DNA from: Yponomeuta sedellus
Lineage: Eukaryota; Arthropoda; Insecta; Lepidoptera; Yponomeutidae
NCBI GenBank assembly: GCA_934045075.1
Contig: OW203734.1
Location: forward strand, 13,576,016 to 13,640,015
Direction: 5' to 3'
Length of the DNA: 64,000 nucleotides
Of this stretch, positions 9,476 through 22,253 are shown one piece after another (positions within the stretch are counted from its first letter, which is position 1; every line of letters starts with the position of its first letter). The translations under genes were made by a program, and so were the position numbers. The notes under the pieces are model-generated. The model made no database searches. It had not been told where the DNA came from and saw nothing but the letters and a program-made list of their open reading frames with translations.

Positions 9476-12380
9476 GTAAGTGGTAGTTCCGATAGATGGC
9501 GCTGTGCGTCATAAAACTTTTTCCTAGAGGGATTAGGTTAGAGCGCCTTTGTTACTTTGTGAATAAAGTTTGTCCAAATCTTAGATTTTTTGAAGTTAAA
9601 TAATGTAATTTGTACCCGTTTAAATTATATAATAAGATTAACAAGGGGTTACAGCGTAAGTAATCTACTAAATCCAAATTGATGAAGCAATCAATTTCGA
9701 GAAGGGAATCCGACGAAAACAAGGAAAAGCAATAAAGGAAAACGACTGACACAGGCCACCAAACAAAGTCGGTGGATCTAATTAGTGTGAAGTGAATTGG
9801 CACAAGACACAGTTGTATAATTACTATAACGATCTGGCGAAATTGCTCAGGAGTAAAGTTTACACCTCTACAAAGTAGGTGCTCACTGTAAAAGGTACTT
9901 TTCTCGCGCACAGAGTAAAGCGACATTTCTGTTTGTATATATTGTATACGTTTGTACACATATATACATTTAACAATTTTAATTAAGATTATATCCGACT
10001 ACGTAATTGTTAAGCACCGTATGGTGCCCTACTTTTCTGTTTTAGTAAAAATATACCTCTGTTTATAATTCCGTATTTATTCGATTTTAATAATATTTTC
10101 ACCAGACAATTAATACTAGATAGACAGAAAAAAAATTAAAACTGACATAAGTAAATAATACAATATATACAAACAGTCAAAATAAACAATAAAAAAGGTC
10201 TGTCGCCAACAGTAGGTAATTTTAATATTAAGTTTCTTACCCTGGACGTCGGTCAAACTTTATGCATCTTACTTTTTTCCGTAGAAATCAATGATAAGTG
10301 ATAAGGATTTAAGATATTCTACTGACATGATACAAACAATATACAATATAAAAAATCCGTCTCATATCTCATTCTACCTTATTTGATAAAGCAAGACGAA
10401 AAATGACTACTCTTATTAATAAGAAAGACCACTACAGTCTTAAAAATACTGGGTTTAAGTGCCTACTTGCATCCACATGTGTATAAACAAAGAATTAGTT
10501 CCTCTTTTGGGAGTGAATATCTTGAGCCCCCTTTGTAAGGAGACCTGTGTAGGTACGTATTCTAAAGTGCTATGAGGAAAATGTAAATGCGATGGCTCAC
10601 TTGAGACGCCGCGACCTTCAACTTTGTGACTATTGATATCATCTCCATTTTATGTAGGTCGAGTACTTAGTATAATTTTCTTACTTCTGTTCTGTGTTCT
10701 GTGGGATTTTCTTACTTGTATTTTTGTGTAGAAAGTTAGAAAGTAAAACAGCTATTTTTAAGCTTTTTCGTGATTGAACATTTACTTCAAACATTGTAAG
10801 TATTCCAACATATTTTGCTATTAATCACCTGGTCGTGATCATTGTCTTTGCAATTTTGAAATAGTTTAGCCAGTATTTTCTGTTCACGTTTAATTTTCTA
10901 ACTAAATTCATTAGCAACTTATTAACGTCGTTTCATTCATAAAATATGTATTAAATTGAAAATTAAATATACACGGTGTTAGATTTGAAAACACGATTCC
11001 GATAAAACACTCTCCAGAGGTGGTTTAATAAATCTGCAGTTGCGTTTTTCCCTTTACTTCAAAGACTATTTAAACTGCTTCGGAGGAGTTTTTTTAAGGA
11101 ATTTTTTTTTTGTAGACAAGACTTGATGTTTCTCTCCAAGGTGTTCTGTGTCTTTACGAAGTGTTTCAGTTAGATGAGCCTTTTCTTAATGGTTGCTTTG
11201 CAACTCAAGGCCATTTGACATGTACTCTGTCGGCTTTTACTGTTGTTTCGACACGTTTCAGTATCTCTACTGAATTGTTGTAGATGAAAGTGGAGAGTAA
11301 CTTTGAGCTCATGGATTTCCTGCTAATATATAAGAAAGGCAATTGACTGTTTTGCATTTTACAATAATTGTGAACTTTACCCGTCTATTTAACCACTAAC
11401 TAACTTTCAAACTAAGCTTGCCCGGAAGTTATTAAGAATAACTGGTTTACTCTAAAGAAGACGCAATTTTTATGATGAATCGCAAAATTTATCTTTTTTT
11501 TATTTTCAGTAACTATATTTAACGATGCCGAAATCCGCGGGTTTTGTATCGAATTTATATATGTTTACTTTATTGTACAAAGCATAAGCTTCTGGGATCC
11601 AGACCACTTCGACTGGTCCCCTGGATGTAATTACGCCAGTCCCGTTTCTGACCCTACACAAATAAAACCTATAACGATGTCATTTCCCCTAATCTTATAC
11701 AGGTTAATGATGATACTAATCTAAACAAGCGGATACCGGAAACAATACCCTAACCTATTTGGCAAAGGCTTTGTTCTGGATTGAAACTTAACTTTGATAT
11801 TATCCGACGTAATATAGTCGATTTATGATTCAGGATATTATTCTCACACGACAAAAGAGTAACTTCGTGAAGAACGATGTTAAAGGCTAATAATTCAGTG
11901 CAATGATGTCGTCTAACTTTTGGAGACGTTAAGTAACAAATTTACGAGTCATTTAGGAGGGAAAACAGGTATCTATTTAATTTAGATTAAAATTTAAATT
12001 AACTGTAAATCGAAACAGAGATATATTAGACTTATTTAGACCATCATTCCATTTCGGTTTCACAGCCAAAGGAAGTAATTGAATGAGAGATGATTAAATA
12101 ATGAACTGTGTAAAAGTATTTAAATTAAAACTCCCAAAGAAGTATGTACCACTGAATTTTACCGCTCCTCAAGACCTTGCTAGTCGACTTCAAAACAAAG
12201 ACTTGCTTCTCCTTATTGACTTTTCCAGTTATTCTAAATGAACTTGTAAAAATTATGTGAGTTAAGGTCTGCTATCGGACTCATAAGAGAGTTCAGTCAT
12301 CTGTTGGAAGGAAGTGTAAGTGCTGTGTAGGTGTGTTTAGATGGGTTCTCCTACCTACTTCATTCTTTTCTACCCTACAG
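9476..12380 (+). other. probable intron
   Basis: AT-rich sequence between the donor at 9476 and the acceptor taccctacag ending at 12380. It has no gene of its own. Apart from a degenerate small inverted-repeat element near 10975-11100 I recognise no repeats, which makes it much cleaner than the rest of the window. Confidence 0.45.
10975..11100. repeat. degenerate small inverted-repeat element (family K)
   Basis: The segments gaaaacacgatt, aaaacactctccagagg and ctgcttcggaggag match, in order, the better-preserved element at 43914-44018, including the aaacacgat terminus. The right end is eroded. Confidence 0.45.
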
Positions 12381-12593
12381 GGCCTGCTCCTATGTCCACA
12401 AACCTTGTCGCAGACCCGCCGCGCCCGATTGAGACGAGCGTTCACGGAAGCCACCGGAGATACAGTAACCTACGTTAGAACGGTTGGCTCTTTCAAGTTT
12501 GCACAGCCAATTTCGAATATCGACTGTACAACCTCAGAGCTAAGATTCCCTTTCGCGCGACCGCTACCAAAATGCTCCGGGAATATTTTCTGA
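12381..12593 (+). CDS. possible downstream (terminal) exon of the same gene
   Basis: After a pyrimidine-rich tract and tacag, the sequence is open for 70 codons in phase 0, which continues the exon ending at 9475. The stop TGA is at 12591-12593. Its start (GLLLCPQTLSQTRRARLRRA) and GC level look coding. A candidate polyadenylation signal (aataaa within gaaataataaaattc) lies about 200 bp downstream near 12791. I see no good internal splice donor. I recognise no domain. It could equally be an alternative or chance exon. Confidence 0.4.
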   Translation, partial: GLLLCPQTLSQTRRARLRRAFTEATGDTVTYVRTVGSFKFAQPISNIDCTTSELRFPFARPLPKCSGNIF

Positions 12594-15203
12594 CACAAGA
12601 GGGAATTAGCTAGCTACTTAGTTGGGAACTGCATGACAAATAGTAAAACCACTCGAGGAATTTTAGCGTGTACTCGTAGCTTTAGACTTCCAAGTATTCT
12701 CTCCCAGTACTCCAACTATTACAAATTCAACGCCAACTTCACAGTTTTCCTTATGTAAATTAATTTGAGATAATATATATGTCAACGACGAAATAATAAA
12801 ATTCAGGTTTACATATTTGTTCCCAAAATTGTGGTTTCATTGTAGGTTGTACAGTCGATAATGAGCAATATCAGTGGATCCAAGTAATTTGTTAGTTGCC
12901 GAATGTGCCGTCCCTACAGCTTCGTTTAATGGCTGCCAATAGACGCCCCCACCGCCCCTCACATCTTCCCCAGCACCGAAATAGCTTTTACACGGCAAAT
13001 CGTTCCCTTTAGTACTACTTAACAACAAAATTATCACCGAATCATTTACAGTGCGAGAGCTGTCTGAAATGAACAAACTGTATTACGCGCGTAATATCTA
13101 TGATAATAGGTATCGGGTCAGAAAAGTGAGCACAGAATAGGTTTGGCGTAAATATTCCACTGAGCGTTTTTGCAGGGTTCGTTGAGACCTATTTTATTCT
13201 ACTCGTGGAAGCTATCCAAAGTTGTATAAAAAAATCTAGTGTATGGTAACCATATGCCTCCATGCTTTCGTCACCGCTTAGCACTATCGGTCTTCAACTC
13301 TGTTTATTAATATCTTCCCGAAAAAAATCTTGTATTAAAACCATGGAGCGTTAGATGTCAATAGTAAACAACAACACCTTCGTTATTGAAATACCCTCGG
13401 AGATAGCAATCCTAAAGAGCTAGTAAGTGATACATAATGCCTAGAAAAAAAAATAGATGGTCATTTTAAAGTCAGGCTTTATTGAGCATTAAAAGTGCAC
13501 GAAAACGATATGAAATTAATTAAAATTTGAGACAGTGTTAAATATGAAGACAACATGTATCAGCCAAAGTAGAAGTAGGACATCGTTTCGTAGTCGCGGC
13601 AAACAAGTTTTCAACAATCACAATAGCGACAGCAAGTTTGTGTGACAACATGGAATTGGAATCTAATAACAGATACAGGTTTAAATAAGTCTGTAAAAAA
13701 ATAATATATGGTTATTAAATTGATAAATGAACTTTATTGGGCATCGTAGAAAATTTACTATCAGAAAGGAACCACCCAATAAAAAAGGAAGCTATACTTT
13801 TCTGTGCTCACTATCTCTTGCCTGTTTTACCAAATTGTCATCTAGTGGTTGCATTTCGATCAAAATCAGCACTGTTGGCGCACTGCGTGACTAATTGGCT
13901 TTTTAAATGTTACACCCTCCCACTTGTTTGAGGTTTGCATTTGTACATTTGTCGGTTGACGGTCATACTTTATGTTTGCGTGGAGAGATGATTTGGCACC
14001 GCTTCGGGAACCCATCATTCAAGCACAAATACACAGCACCGACACAGCCATACCAACATACCCACCAGCCTTTTCAGTGGAAGTAGCCTCGTGCACTTTA
14101 GATGGAATATCCTTGTTTGCACCAAATGTCACTTAGCTCATATTATGTCTAGATGAATTTACTCACCTATAGATGTAGATATCGGTATGTATCTTAGATG
14201 ACATCTACTTTTGGAATCATTTTTAGCGAAAAGTTGTTACTTCATTTTTGTGCACGGACTTAGCGCAAAGGTGCGGTTAAGGTATTTAGAGGTAACTTTT
14301 ACTTATACATATTTTGTTATTTCATTCGTCTATAAGGCAATCAAGACAGTTTCGGTATCTAGGTAGTTTCATAGCTAATTCTTATAAAAATTTTCAATCA
14401 TCTTAGCTTAAAACACTTTTATAAAAGGTGTTTTTTTTTCTATTCTACACGTTCGTTACACAATGTTTAAAACCACTGTAGTAATTCAAGTTACAACAGA
14501 ATCCTAGCGATTTTACGAACAGATATAGCTTCTGAATTTCACGTCTTATACATTTTATAACGGTTTGCATGCTACTCTTGGAATACTTAATTTTTAATTC
14601 ATGGTGATGACCTACTTGTGTGGAGTTTTATTTCTTGGGGAGGTCGAGTAAACGTTATAAAAACTTCTTAAACAGTAATTTGTTACAAGATAAAGTTTGT
14701 TGAACGTGTTATTGGAATATCAGTAGTTCCACGTTTATTTTTTTTGAGAGGCAATATACGGAAGCTGATTCTTGAATGTTATACCATAGTAGACAATTAT
14801 TAGAAATAAATGGAAATAGTAGAGTAGAAAAAGCCCATCCCCCATTCTCCACTATTTTTGTTCTTTGCGTTTTGTAGAAAAAATGGAAGGTTTTTTAATA
14901 CGACTGGTCAAGGCTTATTAGTAATTTTTTTTACGTATATTACGTTTACAAGAAAACAACTCCGCCTTACATTTTTCTATGTTAATTTCTACAACTATGT
15001 TGAAATATCACTCATGAAATCTTATTAGGTATGCAACTGCTGTATTTGACTTTGGATGACATGAGAAAAAATGGTCAGAGTGGAGTTTTTTTTCCGCTGC
15101 CTTTTTCTCCACTACAATACGGTCCGAATGCAGCGGCTTACATTTTACATTGTACATTGACATTCAGCAAACAGAATGCAAATTCTTTACGTTGAAATAA
15201 TTT
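12594..15203. other. unassigned AT-rich sequence
   Basis: About 2.6 kb without recognised repeats or exons. A short GC-rich patch at 12940-12980 has no clear coding structure. Confidence 0.45.
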
Positions 15204-15216
15204 GATTTGAACTAAA

Positions 15217-15598
15217 GCGCTCTTTATTTGAAGCGCTCGAGGCCTAGGCGAACGGAGTGATTGGAATCAATCACTTAGTTAAGCAACAACAGGCGCGGTC
15301 AGGTACAGGATGGGTGAGCGTCCCGCGACTACCGCTAGTGGCATTTTTCCGAGCGATTCCGTGCTTCGCAAGGCACGTTAAGCCGTTGTTGCAGGCTGTC
15401 ATATAATGGCAGTCGTTAAGCCATGTCCGAGGCCTTATGGGCGGCTTAATAACTTCTGACAGTAAGGCTCGCCACTGTCTTACAAACCTCCACCAACCCG
15501 GATTTGGCCCCCGTGGTGGAATAAGGCCTAACCTTCCTGTGATGCAGGAAGAGACCCGTGCCCCAACAGTGGGGACATACAAGGGTTGATAACGTAAC
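15217..15598 (+). repeat. full-length 5S-derived SINE, copy 5
   Basis: The complete element has the 5S-like head at about 15250-15340 and the tail ggggacatacaagggttgat near 15590. It is flanked by a perfect 13-bp direct repeat gatttgaactaaa (15204-15216 and 15599-15611). That repeat contains the A-rich end of the adjacent family B element, so this SINE landed at the end of a pre-existing family B copy. Confidence 0.85.
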
Positions 15599-15744
15599 GA
15601 TTTGAACTAAAACTTTCGTAATCATGGTGAGCAGAGACGGAGCTCGCGTCGTCGGTTGCTCGTCTCACACTGCGAATCGGAGCGAAACCTGGTCGGATTC
15701 TTCCGATATAACAACACCCGTAAGTAGATCCGGACTAACAGTCT
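15599..15744 (-). repeat. family B retroposon with an inverted core
   Basis: The ends match the copy at 46404-46598 (gaactaaaactttcgta and actaacagtctac). The core 15621-15670 is the exact reverse complement of 46466-46515, while the flanking family B sequence keeps its normal orientation. Imperfect repeats of atttgattt flank the pre-insertion copy. Confidence 0.75.
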
Positions 15745-18150
15745 ACAATGATTTGATTTGATTTCATATAAGGTACCTTCATGAAGGTACCAAATATACG
15801 AGTTAACAACGAAAATCTCTTAGTAGGTCGCCGTATTGCTGCCATGGCTCTAAGCAATGTACAGTTCACGCGCCAAGTACATTGTAAATTAAGCTCCCAC
15901 CACTCACCAGTAAAACACTGACGACAGTAGATATACTAGTAGTAGAGACATGTAGAAATAAACGTCTACAAGCTGAACTATCTTTCCATTATCGTCCACC
16001 ATAACTACTGTGCAGCAGAGAGAGTTATACTCTTTTCTTCCTGGCTGTACAATAATCTTTCACAGTCATGACGTACTCATATTCTAGCTAGGATCGTTTA
16101 AATTTTAAAGCATCCTTGAATAAACACATTAGCCATGGACCTTCTAACGGTCTGGATGGCTCCACTCAGAACTTAAGCCACCACTCTGTATGATAATGTG
16201 TGTGTCAAATTTTCACACTACTTAAGCGCTGGAAATAAAAACCTCTCCGCAAACTGAGTAACCGTGATATTGGACGTACTTCCACGCCAATTCTAAGGAG
16301 TAACCACACCAAGAGAAAAATATTAGCTTATGAATTTTAGTCTTACTCACATACTCCTAATAAGCGTGGCGACAGTATCAAATAATCAAAGCTTGCAGGA
16401 TATTAGGGGAAAATACATATTAAGAAAATATATAGTAAACTTCACCCTTGCTTTGTTGTGACTACTAGTGATTACGATGTTTTTTTTTGCCTGTGCGTGA
16501 CGTCATATTGGACGCCATGACACTGCGAGCTGTTTTCCCATAGATTTAGAATACTTTTTGAAAAATGGTTTTAACCTTCGTTAAACTTTAGTTTATAACT
16601 GATTTATAGGTTTTTTTGTAAATAATGTGTTCCCACATTATAAAAGATTATTTAAAAATCTTCCGTCATGCCTATTCATCTATCGTTTGAAATCTAGCAG
16701 TGTTGACTTCCGTTTTAAATATAAAAAAACAGGATTCTTATTTATAAGAACAGGATTCTTTCATAAACTTCTTAAAATAATTATTTGTGGTAAAGGGGAA
16801 AACATTACCACAGATTATTAAAACTATACCTGGAGAGTTTTTTAGAGAAATCGTGTTTTATAAATAAGACCATAAATCCCTGAAATTGACGCATATAGTT
16901 TCGGCGATATTTAAAACGGAAGTACCAATTATACACGATTTGATATTGTAATAGAAATTGAGGCCAAATCTGATAAAATTTGTAACAAAAAGTTTTTGTG
17001 AAAGCTACTTCTTTAGAGATTACTTCAGTTTGCAGCTGCTATTTATCCAATTAACTTTTTGCTCTTTTCGCCTCTTAAGTCATTTAACTTTACGGAATCT
17101 TTTATCAATTCTTCCTTGATCACCTGTGGTCCGCGTTCAGATACATTTTTCATCCGTGTCGTAAGTAACAAATTTGTTACCTTGTCTGAAAATGTGGGAG
17201 GGACATTTATCTTCAAACATTTTTATGACACCAATGCAAATATTTCCGTCTCAAGTTTCCACGATTTACGAGGCTTGTTTTCAAAAGATAAAGTTCACAT
17301 TAACCGGTGAATTAAAATTATACAGGAACTTTGAAACTCAATTAATGCATAATAATTGCATTTGGTTACTAATTTGGTAGCGAGCCAGCCACATAAAATT
17401 GTTTTAGTAGAACCAACCCGAAAATTGGATGGGAACTTCCACCTAACTTGACTGTTGATGCAATTTCATCTCTATTAAAATATCCAAATATTGAAACTGG
17501 GCTCGATAAACCCAAATACATGTTTAATGAGCTTTACCCAATTACGCCAGCTTTGGATTAATATTTTGAAGTAGCGTTAAGAAAGTTTGTATCCAACATT
17601 TGCCTAAGTTTTTTCTCTCTTATATAGCGCTGAGTTTTTGACCACACAAAAATTTCACTTATTGATGACGTTTTGAATAATTCAGTAATAATGTCATACA
17701 AGGCTACATTTTTTCTTTCGAAGCCATAAATACAGGGTTATTTAAATATTGTGCAATTCCTGAAACACGTTGGTTAGAGATTACCATGTACAATAACATT
17801 TGTTTTTTAATTTAGATTTTTTTTTGTTATTGTTTTTTAGATCAAATTTTCATGAATTTTCGCGGTTTTTTTGTTTCGTTATGATGCTCCTTCAAACTGT
17901 ATATGTAAAATAGACTAGATATTTGTAGCACAATAATTAACTGAAGTCAGGTAAAATTTTATAAAATCGTATATAGGCACCCCTCTATTTCACAAAGTAA
18001 AACTCTAGAACAAAAGTTTTTGTCAAACACAAAAACGCAAACCTTAATTGAAGTGTCTCAGGAAATACACGTTTTAGAAATAACTTTATATTATTAGTAT
18101 TTTTTAATGACTCACGATACTCATACATAGTTATATATTAAACGCGTCTA
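15745..18150. other. unassigned AT-rich sequence
   Basis: About 2.4 kb. Short open stretches (for example 16627-16821 and 17059-17310) lack splice or domain support. No known repeat identified. Confidence 0.4.
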
Positions 18151-18153
18151 ATC

Positions 18154-18245
18154 GCGATTATTTATTAGGTAAAACGCAACTGTAATGCTGCCAAAACGTC
18201 GAAAAATAAGGTAATTACGTTTTACCTAATAAATAATCACGATTT
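18154..18245. repeat. inverted-arm repeat (family E)
   Basis: Arms atcgcgattatttattaggt... and ...acctaataaataatcacgat enclose about 40 bp containing ccaaaacgtcgaaaaataag. A single arm of the same family recurs at 51528-51565. Confidence 0.7.
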
Positions 18246-19402
18246 GACCCGTTTAATGTATAACTCTATATTTGTGTTACTCCTCGACATTTAACGCTAA
18301 CGTTACAAAAATAGAGATCATTGGGCCTTGTATCTTTCTTTTTCGATTTCTGTAGGTTCCAAAAATACAATAACAATAACAGCTTTAACCCTTAATAAGG
18401 CAATGGATTATAGTACCCACATTAAATAGTACCTTATCAACTTGAAAGAGAGTTCAAAACCAATAAAAAAATTATACTATCCATGCCCGATTAAGGGTTA
18501 AAAACCTATTTAGAGGTTAAATAATAGCTTGGAAAGAAATGTGGATTTGTATCTGTACCTATACTGCTAGATTTATTTATTGCCATGAAATTAACCACAA
18601 AATCAATTTATTCTTTGTTTCTTTACTCAATTATTCGTATTTGTACAGTTAAGCATAATATACGAAAAAAATATTTAGTAACGTATATTAGAAAGAGCTT
18701 TTTTTGCGTATTACTAAATATTATTTAATAACCCCATATTATTTTTGTACGTTTCTGGAACACCAAGTATTTGCTTGGTTGGGCTTGAAGTGAATTTGAG
18801 GACTCAGTCTCAAAAGTCACCTACACCAGCCAGACATTGTTTATTAGGCATGAATTCGTATTATGGGAACGTTTCCAATTCATAAAGTATAACAGACAGT
18901 TCCTGGACGCCTGCCCGGAATCAGATCTCGTTGAGGCCCCATTTACGTTCTACCTGTAAGCACAATCCACTTTATTGAAACTACGGTGGACTAGTGAGCA
19001 ATGTTCACACTACTGCACTTCTATACCTTCCCTACTTACTTGTAACACATCTGCTGAATTGTCTTTGGGTGAAGTGAGTTCGAAAACCAGACGGTGTTCG
19101 CTCTATAGTCTGCACCATTATTCCCAAGATCGTACATATAAATTGTAGATTCTTAAAATAGATGAAAACCGAACGAGGTTACTAACATCACGCTGGATTT
19201 GCTGGGCACATCTTCTTGGTGCATTTTATTTAATTTATTTATATACACAGGGAAATTAAACTTCAGATAACAAGTCTGCAGTGCACCCAAAGGAATGTAT
19301 GCATCATTCGACTTTAAATACTTAAAAGTGCTTAAAACTCAGGGAACAATTTGTAATTAAAATGGATATCTTCTGTTCTTTGTAATATACATATACGTCT
19401 AC
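18246..19402. other. unassigned AT-rich sequence
   Basis: Nothing recognisable as a gene or repeat family. Confidence 0.4.
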
Positions 19403-19727
19403 TTCTTCAGGCTATATTAGTCCACTGCTGGATATAGCCCTCCCCCAATGAGCGCCATAGCGCAAGGTTGTGCCATCATTGGGGGGTAATGCCCATAATC
19501 CCCACGCTGGGCAAACCACAAAGAAACCTATATTTCAGTAATATTAATATTAACTTTATCGAAGGTTAAAGAAATTTTTCTAAAATTATGGATCGCAATT
19601 TGGTGGAATTGTACTGCAGAGGGCGCTGCTGCCCAACCCTCGGTTAGTGTCCCTTAGTCGCCTTTTACGACACCCGCGGGAACAATTTGGGTTGGTGCTA
19701 TTCTCTAGGGCGACACCACACAGCGAA
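19403..19727 (-). repeat. LINE 3' end (family F), interrupted
   Basis: The segment 19403-19507 carries ggctatattagtccactgct, gagcgccatagcgc and cccataatccccacgctggg. The family resumes at 19590 with ggatcgcaatttggtggaat, then agtcgccttttacgacaccc. About 80 bp of unrelated AT-rich DNA separates the two parts. Confidence 0.65.
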
Positions 19728-19938
19728 TATATACATATACAGTACATTAATAAATTATTTTTTTTATTTAAAGAATGTATGTGCTGTGGATCTTGCTAAT
19801 ATTTAAAATTAGATTTGGATCAATTAATAATTATATCTCAAAGCGGAAAGCAGAATATAACTAACTGACCCCTCGAACGATGCGTTGTCATATTACTACG
19901 ACTTAATCTTAGACCTACTAAATTTACACAAAAAAAAA

Positions 19939-19996
19939 CATACAAGCCGGTGAAGCTCTTTCAGAGGAGTTTGAAAGAGCTTCACCGGCTTGTATG
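19939..19996. repeat. perfect 25-bp hairpin
   Basis: Arms 19939-19963 and 19972-19996 are exact complements (core gccggtgaagctctttca) with an 8-nt loop. It lies 27 bp from the small inverted-repeat element at 20023. Confidence 0.85.
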
Positions 19997-20022
19997 GAGA
20001 CCCTGTGACCAAGATTTTTATA

Positions 20023-20202
20023 TATAAAGCTGGGTGCTGACCAACGTTACGAGGTGCAACGTAACATTCGCCGTCAGTCGGGTGGAGCACTTAAACTGTT
20101 GCACACTCGCTGGTTTACCTGTAACACTACGTACTGACAGTATGAATGCTCGCTGTGTAGTATGTTCCATTACACCTCGTAACGTCAGTACCCAGCTTTA
20201 TA
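20023..20202. mobile_element. 180-bp terminal-inverted-repeat element (MITE-like)
   Basis: The ends tataaagctgggtgctgac and gtcagtacccagctttata are inverted copies, and the match extends inward through acgttacgaggtg with a few extra bases on the left. The flanking bases are TA-rich, compatible with a TA target. There is no coding capacity. Confidence 0.75.
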
Positions 20203-20436
20203 TTTTGTTGGGCTGGCTCTTCGCCTGCGTGGGAACGGCAAATTATTACATTATGGCGCTTTTAGTGGATATTTTATTTTCCTATTATCCCGGTACAGGA
20301 AGAAAGTGTCTCGTGCTAAATGGCGTAAATATTATAAACAATAATGTATGCGGTAAACCAGGAAAGAAAAATAAACAAACTAATGCAATCGGAGCTAATA
20401 TTTTAGTGAATGATGCGTGGAATAGCAAACTATTTC

Positions 20437-20768
20437 GATCCCAAGTGCGGGCATGTACCAATGACTTTGTTTAATTTCAAAGTTACGTACATTTGCGAAT
20501 TTGTTGTCGCAATACCACACGCTAACGGTGAAGGAAAACATCGTGAGGAAACCCGCGGCTTGGTTGGCTCCGCACGTATTGACTAGTTTTTCCTGTGGGC
20601 TAGGCCGACTAAGCTGTCAGGGTGGTATAGGTGCTGGGCAAGCTTACACCATCTATAAAACCATGTCCCAGGCACTACAGCGTCGGAGTGGTCCCTTCAC
20701 CCATCTAGTGTGAGTGAAGATACCACTGGACGCTGTATAAATCATCTCATTAAGTAGATGCAAAAAGA
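20437..20768 (+). repeat. family H SINE, head truncated
   Basis: Starts in the tRNA-like B box (tcgatcccaagtgcgggc) and continues through gtgaaggaaaacatcgtgag, gtgggctaggccgactaagc and ccatctagtgtgagtgaag. It ends at aagtagatgcaaaaa. Close to the complete copy at 26066. Confidence 0.8.
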
Positions 20769-20867
20769 TGCGATCATTTATTGTATCGTGGAGAGAGGCA
20801 AGGAATGTTTTAATTTTAATAGGATTCGTTTACAATTAAATGGGAATTTAGTAAAATTGTACAAACA

Positions 20868-20906
20868 TATTCTCATTAGACACATAGTATTCCTAATGAG
20901 AATATA
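20868..20906. repeat. 13-bp hairpin
   Basis: atattctcattag and ctaatgagaatat flank a 13-nt loop in AT-rich DNA. Confidence 0.6.
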
Positions 20907-20943
20907 AGGAAGAATATGCATGGTTATACTCGTATAGTTACTG

Positions 20944-21026
20944 TTGTGGCGGAGTATGGCCTAACGTTCCTGAGATGCAGGAAGAGACCCGTGCCCCAGC
21001 AGTGGGGGCAAATAAGAATTGATAAG
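20944..21026 (+). repeat. 5S-SINE 3' end fragment (family A)
   Basis: Contains only the terminal part: ggcggagtatggcctaacg, gatgcaggaagagacccgtg and ccccagcagtggggg. Confidence 0.65.
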
Positions 21027-21059
21027 GATCGATATTGATAATGTTTTATGTATATGAAG

Positions 21060-21320
21060 ACTCGATTGTAACTCACTGCTAGGCAAAAGCCACTTTAGTT
21101 CTCCGCTCCTTCCTGCTCGCTTCCACATTCTGTCGATCATCTCGTAGCAAGGTAGTGAGGTTGTCCTGCCATCTCCGCTTGGGTCGTCGGTGTTTGCAAA
21201 ACCCGTCGCATGGAATCCAGTCAGCGACAAATTATGCTCACCGGTGTAGGCCCATGCGGTTTGTATGGCCTGCCCAATCCCACTTCAGCTTAGCGGTAGC
21301 AGCTCCAACATCGAGCAGTC
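21060..21320 (-). pseudogene. LINE ORF2 C-terminus remnant
   Basis: The - strand translation in linked frames gives AKLKWDWAGHTNRM, then WIPCDGFCKHRRPKRRWQDN. This is the typical W-AGH ... RGRP-RW--D- signature downstream of the reverse transcriptase in insect LINEs. It is frameshifted and carries stop codons. No 5' part is present. Confidence 0.7.
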
Positions 21321-21355
21321 TTGGTCTGGAACACAGTCTTTTTTTAATCTCATAA

Positions 21356-22150
21356 CATGGATAAAAAATGCTTTTATCTTTATATTTATATTATATTATT
21401 ATTTATTCTTTTATATTTTATGCTTGTATGTTACCTGCTGATGGTAAATAATTTGGCGATTTGGTGGCCATTTATAAATAGTTATAAATGGTAATAAAAA
21501 GTCTTCTCCGCTGGTAGTTAAAAAGTTATCTATCAAAATGCCACCAAAAATGTTTTAACAGACTTATAAATAATATTTACCAATAAAAAACCCAATTTGT
21601 TACCCAATGAAATAAAAGCTAAATTGTTGACAACAGAGTTGATATTTTTACCGGACGGATAACCGGACTGATGATGATATCACCAGCTTTATCAATAAAA
21701 TTTCCTACCAAGTTTTCTTACCTGGCATCGAAAAATAACAGATATGCCACAAAGAAAAAGTGATCACGAATCTAAAAGCTCTGCAGTACATTACAATGGC
21801 AGAGATGTTTCGGCTTTCATTCATTCGATTATTATAGCGACGTTTTATGGGTACATGTTCACTTTATTATTCCATTCGGTTGGCACCCGAGAGCGGTGAA
21901 ATCGCGGCTTAGTGCTTCCTCCTAAATTAATGTCCCGGAATATGGCAGGCAGTGCATGAACGTGCTTTGCGGATGCATTTTCGTTGAGCTCACTAATAAA
22001 AACTATAAAAATATAGCTGAGATAAAAAGCTCCATAAGACGTACGCTTATGAAGAAGTCAGTTCATCTGGGTTAACTAATAGCTCTAGCAGCACTCTATA
22101 CTAGCAGAGTCTTAAGCTCTTTTATATTGATAATACCAATCTACCACCAA
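21356..22150. other. unassigned AT-rich sequence
   Basis: No gene or repeat family recognised. Confidence 0.4.
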
Positions 22151-22253
22151 TGCTCCACCAATCCGGACTTGACCCTCGTGGTGGAGTATGGCCTATACCT
22201 TCCTCAGGGAAGAGACCCATCGGGGGAGACGTAATAGGTTGATGATGATGATG
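22151..22253 (+). repeat. 5S-SINE 3' end fragment with gat tail
   Basis: Contains ccggacttgaccctcgtggt and ggagtatggcct, then ends in ttgatgatgatgatga. A simple trinucleotide tail is expected of RTE-mobilised SINEs and hints at the LINE partner. Confidence 0.65.

Noticed and set aside
12837..13076. 79-codon - strand frame in a slightly GC-rich patch
   Set aside because: No splice signals or family match. It could be chance.
20034..20474. 146-codon + strand frame
   Set aside because: It spans a MITE-like inverted-repeat element and runs into a family H SINE. No splice or start context.
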